Shown here piece after piece: positions 43,197 to 52,986 of a stretch of DNA of 64,000 bases. Location of the stretch: contig NZ_BMWC01000012.1 in NCBI RefSeq assembly GCF_014651035.1, positions 186,001-250,000 of the forward strand, written 5' to 3'. Numbering within the stretch: the stretch's first letter is position 1; each line of letters starts with the position of its first letter. Source of the DNA: Streptomyces lomondensis. Lineage in GTDB: Bacteria > Actinomycetota > Actinomycetes > Streptomycetales > Streptomycetaceae. The position numbers and the translations under genes were made by a program. Below the pieces are notes generated by a model, which was not told the origin of the DNA, made no database searches, and saw only the letters and a program-made list of their open reading frames with translations.

Positions 43197-43595
43197 AATC
43201 TGCCATCTGGCGGGCCACCCCGTGGTTCAGGTACGGGGTGGCCCGCCCTCCAGCTCCCGTTCCGGCGAGGCGGCCGGTACGCAGAGAGCCGGGCCCCGGC
43301 GCCCGGGGGGAGGGACGCCGAAGCCCGGCCTTGGGAGAGTCCCGGCGCCGGGGGGAGTGCGACGGGACTTGGCTCTGAGGGGGCCAGAGGCGTGGCCCCG
43401 GACCCGAACTGGTGGGCCCGGAAGTCTTGTTCCCGGAGCCCAGCGGGTTGAAGCGGCGTTACAACGCCATGTTTGCGCGGTCTTTCGCCACCCGGCGTAC
43501 GCGGTGACCACCGGGCGTACACTGCCCGTCACCCACCGGCCATGGGTACGAGCCGTACGCCCGGGCGCCCACCGTGCCCATCGTGCTCGCCGGCG
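43197..43595. other. about 400-bp intergenic region between tetR and hrdD
   Basis: No convincing coding frame. A 13-bp stem terminator occupies 43210-43246 (arms GCGGGCCACCCCG and its complement), and a second hairpin (GGGGCCA 43380-43386 with TGGCCCC 43393-43399) lies in the middle. G/C-rich inverted repeats are frequent. The stretch could hold the hrdD 3' UTR or an untranslated RNA. Confidence 0.5.
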
Positions 43596-44594
<999 letters not shown>

Positions 44595-44699
44595 GCGTGC
44601 TCCCTTGCGATGGTGAGGTCAGCGGGTGGTCCTTCGGACGCTGGACTCCGTCTCCGGGACTCTCCGGACTCTCCTCGGGTGCCCTGCATCCGATGGAAA

Positions 44700-44727
44700 C
44701 AACGACTGGAATCAGGACAGAATTCCC
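44700..44727 (-). promoter_or_regulatory. SigR promoter of hrdD
   Basis: On the minus strand, GGGAAT (44727-44722) and GTTG (44703-44700) are exactly 18 bp apart, an ideal match to GGGAAT-N18-GTTG. The 5' leader to the hrdD ATG is then about 100 nt. Confidence 0.85.
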
Positions 44728-44798
44728 ACCCGGACCCCCAATTTTTCTGATCATGCAGTACCCTGTCGGGCCGCTGTCCGGCCACCCGAGGAGACGCG

Positions 44799-45317
44799 AT
44801 GCCGTCGGCACGTACAGAGGTGCAGGTCAGGCCGGGAGTCGAGGATGACCTCGAAGCCCTCACGGCCCTCTACAACCACTACGTACGTGAGACGGCGATC
44901 ACATTCGATACCGCGATCTTCACTCCGGAGGAGCGCCGCCCTTGGCTGCTCTCCCACCCTGAAGACGGGCCGTACCGCCTGATGGTTGCCGTGGACCCGG
45001 ACACACAGGAGATCCTGGGGTACGCCACATCCAGCCCTTTCCGGGCGAAGCCCGCCTATGCGACCTCCGTGGAGACGACGGTGTACGTCGCCCCGCACGC
45101 CGGCCGCCGCGGCGTCGGCACCCTCCTCTACAAGGCCCTCTTCGAGGCCCTGTCCGGCGAGGACCTGCACCGCGCCTACGCCGGCATCGCGCAGCCGAAC
45201 GAGGCGTCGGCCCGGCTGCACGAGCGCTTCGGCTTCCGGTACGTCGGCACGTACCGGGAGGTCGGCCACAAGTTCGGCCGCTACTGGGACGTGGCCTGGT
45301 ACGAGAAACCGCTCTAG
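44799..45317 (+). CDS. phosphinothricin-type GNAT acetyltransferase
   Basis: Encodes 172 residues from ATG 44799 with GAGGAG upstream. It resembles Pat/Bar and methionine-sulfoximine acetyltransferases: ALYNHYVRETAITFDT near the N-terminus, ETTVYVAPHAGRRGVGTLLY (acetyl-CoA loop RRGVGT) and SARLHERFGFRYVGTYREVG-HKFGRYWDV at the C-terminus. It would acetylate a glutamate-analogue amine or a similar substrate. There is no bialaphos cluster nearby. The last 24 bp, stop included, are present as three tandem units. Confidence 0.88.
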   Translation: MPSARTEVQVRPGVEDDLEALTALYNHYVRETAITFDTAIFTPEERRPWLLSHPEDGPYRLMVAVDPDTQEILGYATSSPFRAKPAYATSVETTVYVAPHAGRRGVGTLLYKALFEALSGEDLHRAYAGIAQPNEASARLHERFGFRYVGTYREVGHKFGRYWDVAWYEKPL

Positions 45318-45369
45318 GCCCGGTACGAGAGACCGCTCCAGGCCCGGTACGAGAAACCACTCCAGGGGC
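45298..45369. repeat. 3 x 24-bp tandem repeat over the acetyltransferase stop codon
   Basis: Units at 45298-45321, 45322-45345 and 45346-45369, each starting GGTACGAGA and differing at two to four bases. The first contains the stop codon TAG; the others change it to CAG. Confidence 0.92.
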
Positions 45370-45371
45370 GG

Positions 45372-46157
45372 TCAGCCGAACTGCAGGGACCGCTTCGCCA
45401 GCCCCATCCAGAACCCGTCGATCACCGACTTCTGGACATCCAGCTCACCGGCCGCGTCGGCCGCGCCCATGGTGACGAAGAGCGGGGCGAAGTGCTCGGT
45501 GCGCGGATGGGCCAGCTGCCCCGCGGGCGACTTGCGGGTGAAGTCGAGCAGGGCGTCCACGTCACGCGCCTCCAGCGCCCGCCGGCCCCAGTCGTCGAAC
45601 TCCGCCGACCAGGCGGGGACGCCGCCCTGCCGGAGCGCGGCCAGGTTGTGCGTGAAGAAGCCGGAGCCCACGATGAGCACGCCCTCGTCCCGCAGCGGGG
45701 CGAGCCTGCGGCCGATCTCCATGAGCCGGACCGGGTCGAGCGTCGGCATCGACACCTGGAGGACCGGGATGTCGGCCTCCGGGTACATCTCGACCAGCGG
45801 GACGTACGCGCCGTGGTCGAGGCCGCGGTCGGGGACGTCCTGGACGGGCATGCCGGGGGCGCGCAGCAGCTTCCGTACCGACTCGGCGAGCTCCGGTGCG
45901 CCCGGAGCTTCGTAGGTCACCCGGTAGTAGTGCTCCGGGAAGCCCCAGAAGTCGTAGACGAGCGGGACGGTCTCGGTGGCGCCGAGGGCGAGCGGGGCCT
46001 CCTCCCAGTGGGCGGAGACGATCAATATCGCCTTGGGGCGGGGCAGGCCGGCGGACCAGGCGGCCAGTTCACCGGGCCAGACCGGGTCGTCCGCCAGCGG
46101 CGGGGCGCCGTGGCTGAGGTACAGGGCGGGCATGCGCTCCTGAGTGGCGGCGGACAT
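45372..46157 (-). CDS. DODA-type extradiol dioxygenase (LigB superfamily)
   Basis: Encodes 261 residues from ATG 46157 (GGGAG upstream). Family landmarks are ALYLSHGAPPL with the metal-binding His, ILIVSAHWEEAPL with the second His, DHGAYVPLVEMYPEADIPVL near 155, and GSGFFTHNL. These enzymes open catechol-type rings or act on small dihydroxyphenyl compounds. It is divergent from a MarR regulator across 80 bp, with a MarR-like palindrome between them, a common arrangement for aromatic-responsive systems. Confidence 0.9.
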   Translation of the reverse strand: MSAATQERMPALYLSHGAPPLADDPVWPGELAAWSAGLPRPKAILIVSAHWEEAPLALGATETVPLVYDFWGFPEHYYRVTYEAPGAPELAESVRKLLRAPGMPVQDVPDRGLDHGAYVPLVEMYPEADIPVLQVSMPTLDPVRLMEIGRRLAPLRDEGVLIVGSGFFTHNLAALRQGGVPAWSAEFDDWGRRALEARDVDALLDFTRKSPAGQLAHPRTEHFAPLFVTMGAADAAGELDVQKSVIDGFWMGLAKRSLQFG

Positions 46158-46207
46158 GCTGCGGCTCCCTCCAAAACATGGTTCCCTGACAAAACTGTAC
46201 GGGCCAT

Positions 46208-46222
46208 TTGTTTAAGATTCAA
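46208..46222. promoter_or_regulatory. probable MarR operator
   Basis: TTGTTTAAGATTCAA fits the imperfect dyad TTG-N2-T-N3-A-N2-CAA. It lies 17-31 bp upstream of the marR GTG and about 50 bp upstream of the divergent dioxygenase. Confidence 0.55.
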
Positions 46223-46238
46223 GGAGGGGCCGCGTAGA

Positions 46239-46781
46239 GTGGAAGACATGAAGGCACCCGCATCCGCACCGGCAACCGGCTCCGTCGCGGAGCCCCAGGG
46301 ACCGCGCTGGCTCAACGACGAGGAGCAGCGCGTCTGGCGCTCGTACATGGAGGGCACCACCCTCCTCGACGACCATCTCGACCGTCAGCTCCAGCGCGAC
46401 GCGGGCATGCCGCACGTCTATTACGGCCTTCTGGTCAGGCTCGCCGAGGCGCCGCGGCGGCGGCTGCGGATGACGGAGCTCGCCATGCTGGCGAAGATCA
46501 CCCGCTCCCGCCTCTCGCACGCCGTCGCGCGCCTGGAGAAGAACGGCTGGGTGCGCCGGGAGGACTGCCCCGACGACAAGCGGGGCCAGTTCGCCGTGCT
46601 GACGGACGAGGGCTACGAGGTGCTGCGGCAGACCGCGCCGGGCCATGTCGAGGCCGTACGCCAGGCGGTCTTCGACCGGCTCACCCCGGAACAGCAGAAG
46701 TCCCTCGGCGAGATCATGCGGATCATCGCCGAGGGACTCCAGCCGGCCGAAGCGGGTGCGGACCTGCCCTGGCTCCGCTGA
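46239..46781 (+). CDS. MarR-family transcriptional regulator
   Basis: Encodes 180 residues from GTG 46239, which has AAGGAGG 11 bp upstream; an ATG at 46248 is possible. The winged helix includes MTELAMLAKITRSRLSHAVA and RLEKNGWVRREDCPDDKRGQ, the characteristic beta-wing of MarR. The C-terminus forms the dimerisation helices. It is divergent from the extradiol dioxygenase and likely controls it together with itself. The 3' end is followed by three degenerate copies of its last codons. Confidence 0.9.
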   Translation: MEDMKAPASAPATGSVAEPQGPRWLNDEEQRVWRSYMEGTTLLDDHLDRQLQRDAGMPHVYYGLLVRLAEAPRRRLRMTELAMLAKITRSRLSHAVARLEKNGWVRREDCPDDKRGQFAVLTDEGYEVLRQTAPGHVEAVRQAVFDRLTPEQQKSLGEIMRIIAEGLQPAEAGADLPWLR

Positions 46782-46854
46782 AGCGGGTGCGGACCTGCCG
46801 CGGCTCGGGCTGAAGCGGGTGCGGACCTGCCGCTGAAACAGGCGCGGACCTGCC
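46749..46854. repeat. repeats of the marR 3' end
   Basis: The 20-mer GAAGCGGGTGCGGACCTGCC occurs exactly at 46749-46768, 46780-46799 and 46812-46831, and imperfectly at 46835-46854. The first copy is coding; the others lie past the stop, and the last forms part of the terminator stem. Confidence 0.93.
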
Positions 46855-46885
46855 CCGGCTCCGCTGAGCGGGAGCCGGGGCAGGT
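46848..46885 (+). terminator. 15-bp stem terminator after marR
   Basis: ACCTGCCCCGGCTCC (46848-46862) is exactly complementary to 46871-46885, with an 8-nt loop. Confidence 0.85.
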
Positions 46886-46957
46886 CCCGGAACCGTAGGC
46901 GCGAGGCGTCCCCTCCCCGTGCCTACGGGTGGCCCGAAGGGGTGCGGGGCGCGGCCG

Positions 46958-48508
46958 TCAGTGGGCGACGACCGGGATCGGCACCTCGTCCGCCGCGTCC
47001 TCGTCGGAGCCGGTCACCGCGGTGGTGCCCGGACGGCCGGCGTTGACGAAGGTCAGGGCGATCGCGGCGGCCACCACGAGGATGCCGACGGCGAACCAGA
47101 TGGCGCTGGTGTAACCCTCCACCATGCCCTCCAGCTGGACCAGCTGCTGCTGGGACCGGCTGGTCGCCCCCACGATGTGGTCGGCGATGTAGGACGTGGT
47201 CGCCGAGGCGGCGATCGTGTTCAGCAGGGCCGTGCCGATCGCGCCGCCCACCTGCTGCGAGGTGTTGACCATCGCGGAGGCGACTCCGGCGTCCCGCGGC
47301 TCGACGCCCTGGGTGGACAGCGACATGGCCGGCATGAACGCCGTACCCATGCCGAGGCCGAGCAGCAGCATCGCGGGCAGCAGCAGGGCGGCGTACGAGG
47401 ATCCGATCTCCAGCCGGGTCAGCAGCAGCATGCCGAGCGCGGCGACCAGGAAGCCGGGGCCCATCAGCAGGCGCGGCGCGACCCGGGTCATCAGGCGGGT
47501 GCCGATCTGGGTGGAGCCCGTGATCATGCCCACGATCATCGGCAGGAACGCGAACCCGGTCTTGACCGGCGAGTACCCCTTCACGATCTGGAGGTAGTAG
47601 GTCAGGAAGAGGAACAGGCCGAACATCGCGATGATCGCGAGGCCGAGGGAGAGGTAGACACCGCCGCGGTTGCGCTCGGTGACCACCCGCAGCGGCAGCA
47701 GCGGGGCCTTGACCTTGGACTCGACGACCACGAAGGCCAGGAGCAGCACGGCCGAGGCGACGAACATGCCGACGGTCACGGAGTCGCTCCAGCCGTCCGA
47801 CTCGGCGCGGGTGAAGCCGTAGACGAGGGCGACCAGGCCGAGGGTGGACAGGATCACGCCGGGGATGTCGAGCGGGGAGCGGTTGCGGCCGCCCTCCGGC
47901 TCCCGGATGACGAAGTAGGCACCGGCCGCGGCGACGATCGCGAACGGGATGTTCACGAAGAACGTCCAGCGCCAGTCCAGGTACTCGGTGAGGAAGCCGC
48001 CCAGGATCAGGCCGACGGCACCGCCGCCGCCGGCGATCGCACCGTAGATGCCGAACGCCTTGGCGCGCTCCTTGGCGTCGGTGAACATCACGGCGAGCAG
48101 GGAGAGCGCGGCGGGCGCGAGCAGGGCGCCGAAGACACCCTGGAGGGCGCGGGCGCCGAACATCATCGCCTCGTTGGTGGCCGCGCCGCCGAGCGCGGAG
48201 GCCGCGGCGAAGCCGCCAAGGCCGACGACGAAGGCCTTCTTGCGGCCCCACAGGTCGGCTATCCGGCCGCCGAACAGGAGCAGGCCGCCGAAGGCGAGGG
48301 CGTAGGCCGTGACGACCCACTGCCGGTTGCCGTCGGAGATGCCCAGGTCCTGCTGGGCGGAGGGCAGGGCGATGTTCACGATGGTGGCGTCCAGGACGAC
48401 CATCAGCTGGGCGAGCGCGATGAAGACGAGCGCTTTCCAGCGGCCGGCGTCCGGTGCGGCCGGAGCGCCGAGAGCCTTTGAGGCTGTTTGAGACATGGAG
48501 GTACCCAC
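46958..48508 (-). CDS. DHA2-type MFS exporter
   Basis: Encodes 516 residues from GTG 48508, or 512 from ATG 48496 (SQTASKALG lead). Fourteen helices are predicted, with LMVVLDATIVNIALPSAQQD (motif D1), GGRIADLWGRKKAFVVG (motif A) and GGGAVGLILGGFLTEYLDWR (motif C region). It is an EmrB/QacA-like proton-driven drug exporter. The upstream TetR gene on the same strand is the likely regulator, with a 157-bp gap. The substrate is unknown. Confidence 0.92.
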   Translation of the reverse strand: MGTSMSQTASKALGAPAAPDAGRWKALVFIALAQLMVVLDATIVNIALPSAQQDLGISDGNRQWVVTAYALAFGGLLLFGGRIADLWGRKKAFVVGLGGFAAASALGGAATNEAMMFGARALQGVFGALLAPAALSLLAVMFTDAKERAKAFGIYGAIAGGGGAVGLILGGFLTEYLDWRWTFFVNIPFAIVAAAGAYFVIREPEGGRNRSPLDIPGVILSTLGLVALVYGFTRAESDGWSDSVTVGMFVASAVLLLAFVVVESKVKAPLLPLRVVTERNRGGVYLSLGLAIIAMFGLFLFLTYYLQIVKGYSPVKTGFAFLPMIVGMITGSTQIGTRLMTRVAPRLLMGPGFLVAALGMLLLTRLEIGSSYAALLLPAMLLLGLGMGTAFMPAMSLSTQGVEPRDAGVASAMVNTSQQVGGAIGTALLNTIAASATTSYIADHIVGATSRSQQQLVQLEGMVEGYTSAIWFAVGILVVAAAIALTFVNAGRPGTTAVTGSDEDAADEVPIPVVAH

Positions 48509-48626
48509 TTCGGGACTTCGTGACGGAAAAAAGGTGATGAAAGGGGACGACTTGCCTATGGAGACGGCCGTAGGGACTGTCGCCTGGCCTTCAGACGGTT
48601 GGGAAGAGCTGAACTAATCGGTCGGG

Positions 48627-48672
48627 GCTGGCCGGTCAGGGGCTAGCTGGTCAGGGGCTAGCTGGTCAGGGG
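48627..48672. repeat. repeats of the tetR 3' end
   Basis: GCTGGTCAGGGGCTA is present at 48646-48660 and, minus the last three bases, at 48661-48672, with a diverged copy at 48627-48645. The coding stop (48666-48668) lies in the right-hand unit. Confidence 0.85.
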
Positions 48673-49310
48673 CGACGCAGATCCTCCAGAGTCACGGCCG
48701 TGCCCGGCAGGACGGAACGAGCAGGAGCCCGCAGCCCGTCCAGGAACAGCTGGAGATGACGGTGGACGAAGCGGTCGGCGCGGAAGCAGTCCGTACCGGC
48801 CGGGGGCCTGCTGAGCTGGGCCACGGCGATCATGACGTCCCCGACGTCCACGTCGGAGCGGAGCTGCCCGGCCGTCCTGGCCCGGTCCATGACCTCGGCG
48901 ACCTGCCGCTCGACCCGTTCGCGCGCGGCCTCCAGATCCGGGTGGTGCTTGTCGAACGTGCTGGAGACCATCGGGCAGAGGGCGCTGATCCGCTCGTCGG
49001 CGGCGGCGTGCACGAAGCGCTCCAGCGCCTCGAACGCGTCGCCGGTCTCGGCGAGCGCGAGCTCGGCCGCGGCGGCCGTACGGTCCATGACGGAGCAGAC
49101 GACCTCGCGGACCAGCGCGTCGCGGTCCGGGAAGTTGCGGTACACCGTGGCGTTGCCGACGCCGGCCCGGCGGGCGATCTCGTCGAGCGGCACCTCGGGG
49201 CCGTGCTCGACGAACATCTCCCGGGCGGCGGTGACGATCCGCTCCCGGTTGCGCAGGGCGTCGGCGCGCGGCCGGGGCGCCTTGCGCGGTACGGGGGTGG
49301 CGGTCTGCAC
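48666..49310 (-). CDS. TetR-family regulator
   Basis: Encodes 214 residues from GTG 49310 (CAGGAG upstream). The helix-turn-helix spans about 20-65, with EIARRAGVGNATVYRNFPDR as recognition helix. The C-terminal domain resembles SbtR-like regulators (FVHAAADERISALCPMVSST). It lies directly upstream of the DHA2 exporter on the same strand and probably represses it. Inverted repeats in its own promoter (49374-49419) are candidate operators. Confidence 0.9.
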   Translation of the reverse strand: MQTATPVPRKAPRPRADALRNRERIVTAAREMFVEHGPEVPLDEIARRAGVGNATVYRNFPDRDALVREVVCSVMDRTAAAAELALAETGDAFEALERFVHAAADERISALCPMVSSTFDKHHPDLEAARERVERQVAEVMDRARTAGQLRSDVDVGDVMIAVAQLSRPPAGTDCFRADRFVHRHLQLFLDGLRAPARSVLPGTAVTLEDLRRP

Positions 49311-49628
49311 GGCGTACTCCTGGCGTGAGGTGTGACGTGTGTGGGTCTACGGTGAGGCGATCCGGGGACGAGCTCCCCGTTTCGCTCGGACACAGGTCTA
49401 AACGGGGAATGGATCCCCGGTAATTCCCACCCCCGGCACCCATTGCTTGTGACCTGCCTCACAACCTCTGACTGCGCCTACAACCTCTGCCTGCGCCTAC
49501 TCGCCGGAAACCCACGATCGGTCTCCTCCAACGCGCGCCCCCACACCCCGCGACGCAGGGTGATCGCAAGGGCGCAGCCGGAGACCGCCGGCTGCCACGG
49601 CGCGGGAGGTCCCTTGCAGGTCACTCGC
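49311..49628. other. divergent intergenic region tetR / M6 protease
   Basis: Contains inverted repeats TCCCCGTTT (49374-49382) with AAACGGGGA (49400-49408), and CGGGGA (49403-49408) with TCCCCG (49414-49419), candidate TetR operators. A 19-bp near-perfect direct repeat follows (49461-49479 and 49480-49498). An open frame upstream of the protease ATG extends to 49443, but its residues do not look like a signal peptide. Confidence 0.5.
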
Positions 49629-50948
49629 ATGCAGCCGCAGCCTCAGCGACCCCGGCGGGGCAGCCCGGGGCCGCTCGGCCGCCGGATATCCCGGCGCCGC
49701 CTGGCCGCCCTGGCCTGCGTGACCGCCCTGACCTTCACCGCCAGCACCTCGGCCGGCACGGGCCGCCTCTCCCCCGGCGCCACCACGGCCGGAGCGGGCC
49801 CGATCGCCCTGTCCCGCACCTCCGCACACGGCCCCTGCATGATCCGCGCCGCCCGCGAGGTCCAGATGTCCGAGGGCATCCCCACTTCCGACGGCTACTC
49901 CCGCTCCACCGGCACCGTCCGCGCCCTCACCCTGATGATCGACTTCTCCGACGCACCCGGCGAGGGCAAGGCCCTGGACCGCTTCCGGGAGTTCTTCCCG
50001 CAGACCCGCCAGTGGTTCCGCACCAGCTCCTACGGCCGCCTCGACTACCGCCCCGAGACCCCGATCCCGGCGTGGCTGCGGATGCCGAGGTCCTTCCGCG
50101 AGTACGGCATAGAGCGCGGGGCCCCGTTCGACCCCGGTTACCGCGCGCTGGTCCAGGACATCGTGGCCGCGGCCGACCCGGAGGTCGACTTCCGCCGCTA
50201 CGACCTGCTGAACGTGCTGGTCACCCCGAACGCCGGCCCCTCCGCCCTGGACACGGTCCTGTCCGTCACCTTCGCCGGCAACCCCGAGGCCCCCAGGGCC
50301 GACGGCGTCCCCGTCGCCAACGCCTCCTTCGTCTACTCCCGCCAGGACGACGGCTCCGGCTCCTACGGCCGCACCGGCTACCGCGTCCTCCCCCACGAGA
50401 ACGGCCACGTCTTCGGCCTGCCCGACCTGTACACCGCGGAGGGCGGGGGCGCGGTCGGCCACTGGGACATCATGAGCGAGGACTGGGGCGCCAACAACGA
50501 CTTCCTCGGCTGGCACAAGTGGAAACTGGGCTGGCTGGACGCCTCCCAGGTGCACTGCGCGGCGTCCCCCGGCACCACGGAGTACACCCTGACACCGCTG
50601 GCCCGCGCGGGCGGCCCCAAGCTGGTCGTCGTCCCCCTGAACGGCAGAACCGGCTACGCCGTCGAACTGCGCACCCGCGCCGGCAACGACGAGTCGGTGT
50701 GCCGCCCCGGCGTCCTGATCTACAAGGTCGACGCGGCGGTGGACACGGGCATGGGCCCGGTCACGGTCTACGACTCCCGCCACGACAGCGGCGGCTGCAC
50801 GCGGGCGCCGAACGTCCATGCGGAGCTGTCCGACGCGCCGTTCAGGGCGGGGGAGACGTTTCGGGACGCGCGGAGGGGGATTGTGATCGGGGTGGTGGGG
50901 GCGGTGGGTGCGGACGGGGGGGTTCGGGTGCGGGTGACGCGGGAGTGA
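49629..50948 (+). CDS. secreted M6-family metalloprotease
   Basis: Encodes 439 residues from ATG 49629; a TTG at 49614 would add five residues. A twin-arginine-like lead (GRRISRRRLAALACVTALTF) serves as signal. The catalytic motif is LPHENGHVFGLPDLY, fitting HExxH with the downstream Gly-Leu-Pro-Asp of M6 (immune inhibitor A-like) proteases. GHWDIMSEDWG, with the Met-turn-like MSE, follows. It probably acts outside the cell on proteins. The last 25 bp, stop included, are duplicated directly after the gene. Confidence 0.88.
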   Translation: MQPQPQRPRRGSPGPLGRRISRRRLAALACVTALTFTASTSAGTGRLSPGATTAGAGPIALSRTSAHGPCMIRAAREVQMSEGIPTSDGYSRSTGTVRALTLMIDFSDAPGEGKALDRFREFFPQTRQWFRTSSYGRLDYRPETPIPAWLRMPRSFREYGIERGAPFDPGYRALVQDIVAAADPEVDFRRYDLLNVLVTPNAGPSALDTVLSVTFAGNPEAPRADGVPVANASFVYSRQDDGSGSYGRTGYRVLPHENGHVFGLPDLYTAEGGGAVGHWDIMSEDWGANNDFLGWHKWKLGWLDASQVHCAASPGTTEYTLTPLARAGGPKLVVVPLNGRTGYAVELRTRAGNDESVCRPGVLIYKVDAAVDTGMGPVTVYDSRHDSGGCTRAPNVHAELSDAPFRAGETFRDARRGIVIGVVGAVGADGGVRVRVTRE

Positions 50949-50973
50949 TCGGGTGCGGGTGACCAGGGAGTAG
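50924..50973. repeat. duplicated 3' end of the M6 protease gene
   Basis: Units 50924-50948 and 50949-50973 both start TCGGGTGCGGGTGAC and match at about 21 of 25 positions. The second ends TAG. Confidence 0.88.
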
Positions 50974-51066
50974 GGCCGGACCAGCGGAGCAGGTCCTGCG
51001 TGGTCTCCGGCAAGCGCCGGGTCCGGATTACCGTAGGCGTGCCGCGACCGCCGTACCGGAGAGCCG

Positions 51067-52896
51067 ATGCCAGCGAAGCCCATGCCCGAGACCCCCCAGG
51101 GGTCCACCCGACCGGCTGACGAGAACGGGGAGACGGGTGGGGGGACGGCCGAGGACGGATCGGCACCGGCCGCGGGGACGGCCGAAGACGGATCGGCACC
51201 GGCCGCGGGGACGGCCGAAGCCGGATCGGTAACGGCCGCGGAAGACGAATCGGTACCCGCCGCGGGAACGCATACGCCGCCACAGCCCGTCCCCCCGGCG
51301 GAGGCGGTGACTCCGCTCATCCGCGGGATCGCGGTGCTGCGGGAGCTGACGGAGGCGGACGGCACACTGAGCCTGAGCGGACTGGAACGGGCCACGGGCC
51401 TCGCCCGCTCCACGGTCGACCGCATCACGGCCACCCTCGCCCGCATGGGCTACGTCCGCCTGGACGGCCGGGACGTGCGCCTGTCCCCCCGTCTGATGGA
51501 ACTGGGCAACGCCTATATGTCGTCCCTGCGCCTCCCCGCCCTCCTCTCCCCCCACGCGGACGCCCTGGCCGACGAACTGGACGAGTCGGTCTCCCTGGCG
51601 GTCGCCGACCGCGACGGCATCCGCTTCATCCACCAGGCGACCCGCCGCCGCGCGATGTCCCTGAGCTTCCGCATCGGCGACCTGCTCCCCGCCGAACGCA
51701 CGGCGCCGGGCCCGCTGTTCGCGACCGAGTGGACACAGACCGACTGGCAACGCTGGCGGGCTCGCAGGGCGGCGGACCCGAGGGACCTGTCCTTCACGGC
51801 CGTACCGCCACGCAAGTACGGAACGGACGCGAGGTACGACGAGGACTTCGTACGCCGCACGCGGGAGGCGTCGGCGAACGGCTGGGCCGTGGACGACCAG
51901 CTGATCGAACCGGGCCTGGTGGCGATCTCGGCACCGGTCCGGTCCCCGCACACCCACGGTGCGGCGCCGGCTGGAGGCCGGATCGCGTGCGTGGCGAGCG
52001 TGGTCAGCCACACGAGCCGCCACACGGCACACCACCTGCGGACGACGCTCCTCCCGAGGCTGCGGTCGGCGGTGGCGGCGATGGAGGAGGAACTCCGCCG
52101 CACCCCGCCCCCGGAGCCGGGCCCACCCCCCTCGGACCTGGCGCTCTGGACGGGCGCGTCCAAACTCCAGCTCGGCCGGGACTTCATCGAATCCCTGGCC
52201 CGGGGCCTGACGGTCCTCACGGCGTTCGGCGAGGGCCGGCCGGAGCTGACTCTCACGGAGGTGGCCCGGGCCACGGGCCTGGCCAGGGCGACGGCCCGCC
52301 GGGCCCTGATCACGTACGAGTACCTGGACCTGGTGACGCCGACGGGAACCCGCACCTTCACCCTCACCCCCCGGGTCCTCTCCCTGGGCTTCCCGCCCCT
52401 CTCCCGCACGACCCTCCCCGAGATCGCCCAGCCCCACCTGGCCGACCTGACGTCCCGCATCCACGAGTCGACGTCCCTGGCGGTGCTGTCGGAATCGGGC
52501 GAGGAGATCCAGTACACGGCGAGGGTGGCCACGGGCCGGGTGATGAGCGTGAACATCACGGTGGGCACACGCCTGCCGGCCCACGCGACGGCCCTGGGCC
52601 GAGTCCTCCTGGCAGACCACCTCGACCAAGCCTTGGAGAACACCTTGGCCTCGGTCCGCTCCGAGGGCTACGCCCTGGTCGACGAGGAACTGGAGGAAGG
52701 CCTCCGCTCCCTCGCGGTCCCCATCCGCGACCGCGCCGGACGGGTGGTGGCTGCCCTCAACACGGCGATGCACGCGAGCCGCCACTCCCTGCGCGAGTGC
52801 GTCACGGACCTCCTCCCCGAACTGACGTCCACAGCCACCCGCATCGAATCAGACCTCCACACCGCCGCCCGCTTCACCCACGTCCCCCTGACCTGA
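51067..52896 (+). CDS. double-length IclR-family regulator (two tandem IclR modules)
   Basis: Encodes 609 residues, over twice the usual about 250. A low-complexity head (GTAEDGSAPAA repeats, residues about 25-60) precedes the first helix-turn-helix (SLSGLERATGLARSTVDRIT) and its effector domain (about 150-320). A second complete module follows: FIESLARGLTVLTAFGEGRP, helix-turn-helix TLTEVARATGLARATARRAL, then an effector domain with SVNITVGTRLPAHATALGRV near 500. The second module retains the canonical IclR effector motif better than the first. Tandem fusion could give a pseudo-dimer. The ligand is unknown. Confidence 0.9.
   Translation: MPAKPMPETPQGSTRPADENGETGGGTAEDGSAPAAGTAEDGSAPAAGTAEAGSVTAAEDESVPAAGTHTPPQPVPPAEAVTPLIRGIAVLRELTEADGTLSLSGLERATGLARSTVDRITATLARMGYVRLDGRDVRLSPRLMELGNAYMSSLRLPALLSPHADALADELDESVSLAVADRDGIRFIHQATRRRAMSLSFRIGDLLPAERTAPGPLFATEWTQTDWQRWRARRAADPRDLSFTAVPPRKYGTDARYDEDFVRRTREASANGWAVDDQLIEPGLVAISAPVRSPHTHGAAPAGGRIACVASVVSHTSRHTAHHLRTTLLPRLRSAVAAMEEELRRTPPPEPGPPPSDLALWTGASKLQLGRDFIESLARGLTVLTAFGEGRPELTLTEVARATGLARATARRALITYEYLDLVTPTGTRTFTLTPRVLSLGFPPLSRTTLPEIAQPHLADLTSRIHESTSLAVLSESGEEIQYTARVATGRVMSVNITVGTRLPAHATALGRVLLADHLDQALENTLASVRSEGYALVDEELEEGLRSLAVPIRDRAGRVVAALNTAMHASRHSLRECVTDLLPELTSTATRIESDLHTAARFTHVPLT
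51141..51239. repeat. 3 x 33-bp tandem repeat in the IclR coding region
   Basis: Units at 51141-51173, 51174-51206 and 51207-51239, each starting GGGGACGGCCGA and ending GGCCGC. In frame they give 11-residue units GTAEDGSAPAA. Confidence 0.92.
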
Positions 52897-52934
52897 CCCC
52901 CACACCCGCCCGACCCGCATCCGGTACGCTTTCG

Positions 52935-52958
52935 CCTGTGGTCCTACCCGACCACAGG
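52935..52958. terminator. small hairpin upstream of tRNA-Arg
   Basis: CCTGTGGT (52935-52942) pairs with ACCACAGG (52951-52958) around an 8-nt loop, between the IclR gene and the tRNA. It may terminate iclR or lie in the tRNA leader; TACGCT at 52925-52930 is a possible -10 for the tRNA. Confidence 0.45.
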
Positions 52959-52986
52959 CACGCCGCTCCTTGCGTCCGCTGCCACT

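Noticed and set aside
44799..46781. Bialaphos or aromatic-catabolic gene cluster
   Set aside because: A Pat-type acetyltransferase and a DODA-type dioxygenase stand alone; no biosynthetic or catabolic partners lie nearby.
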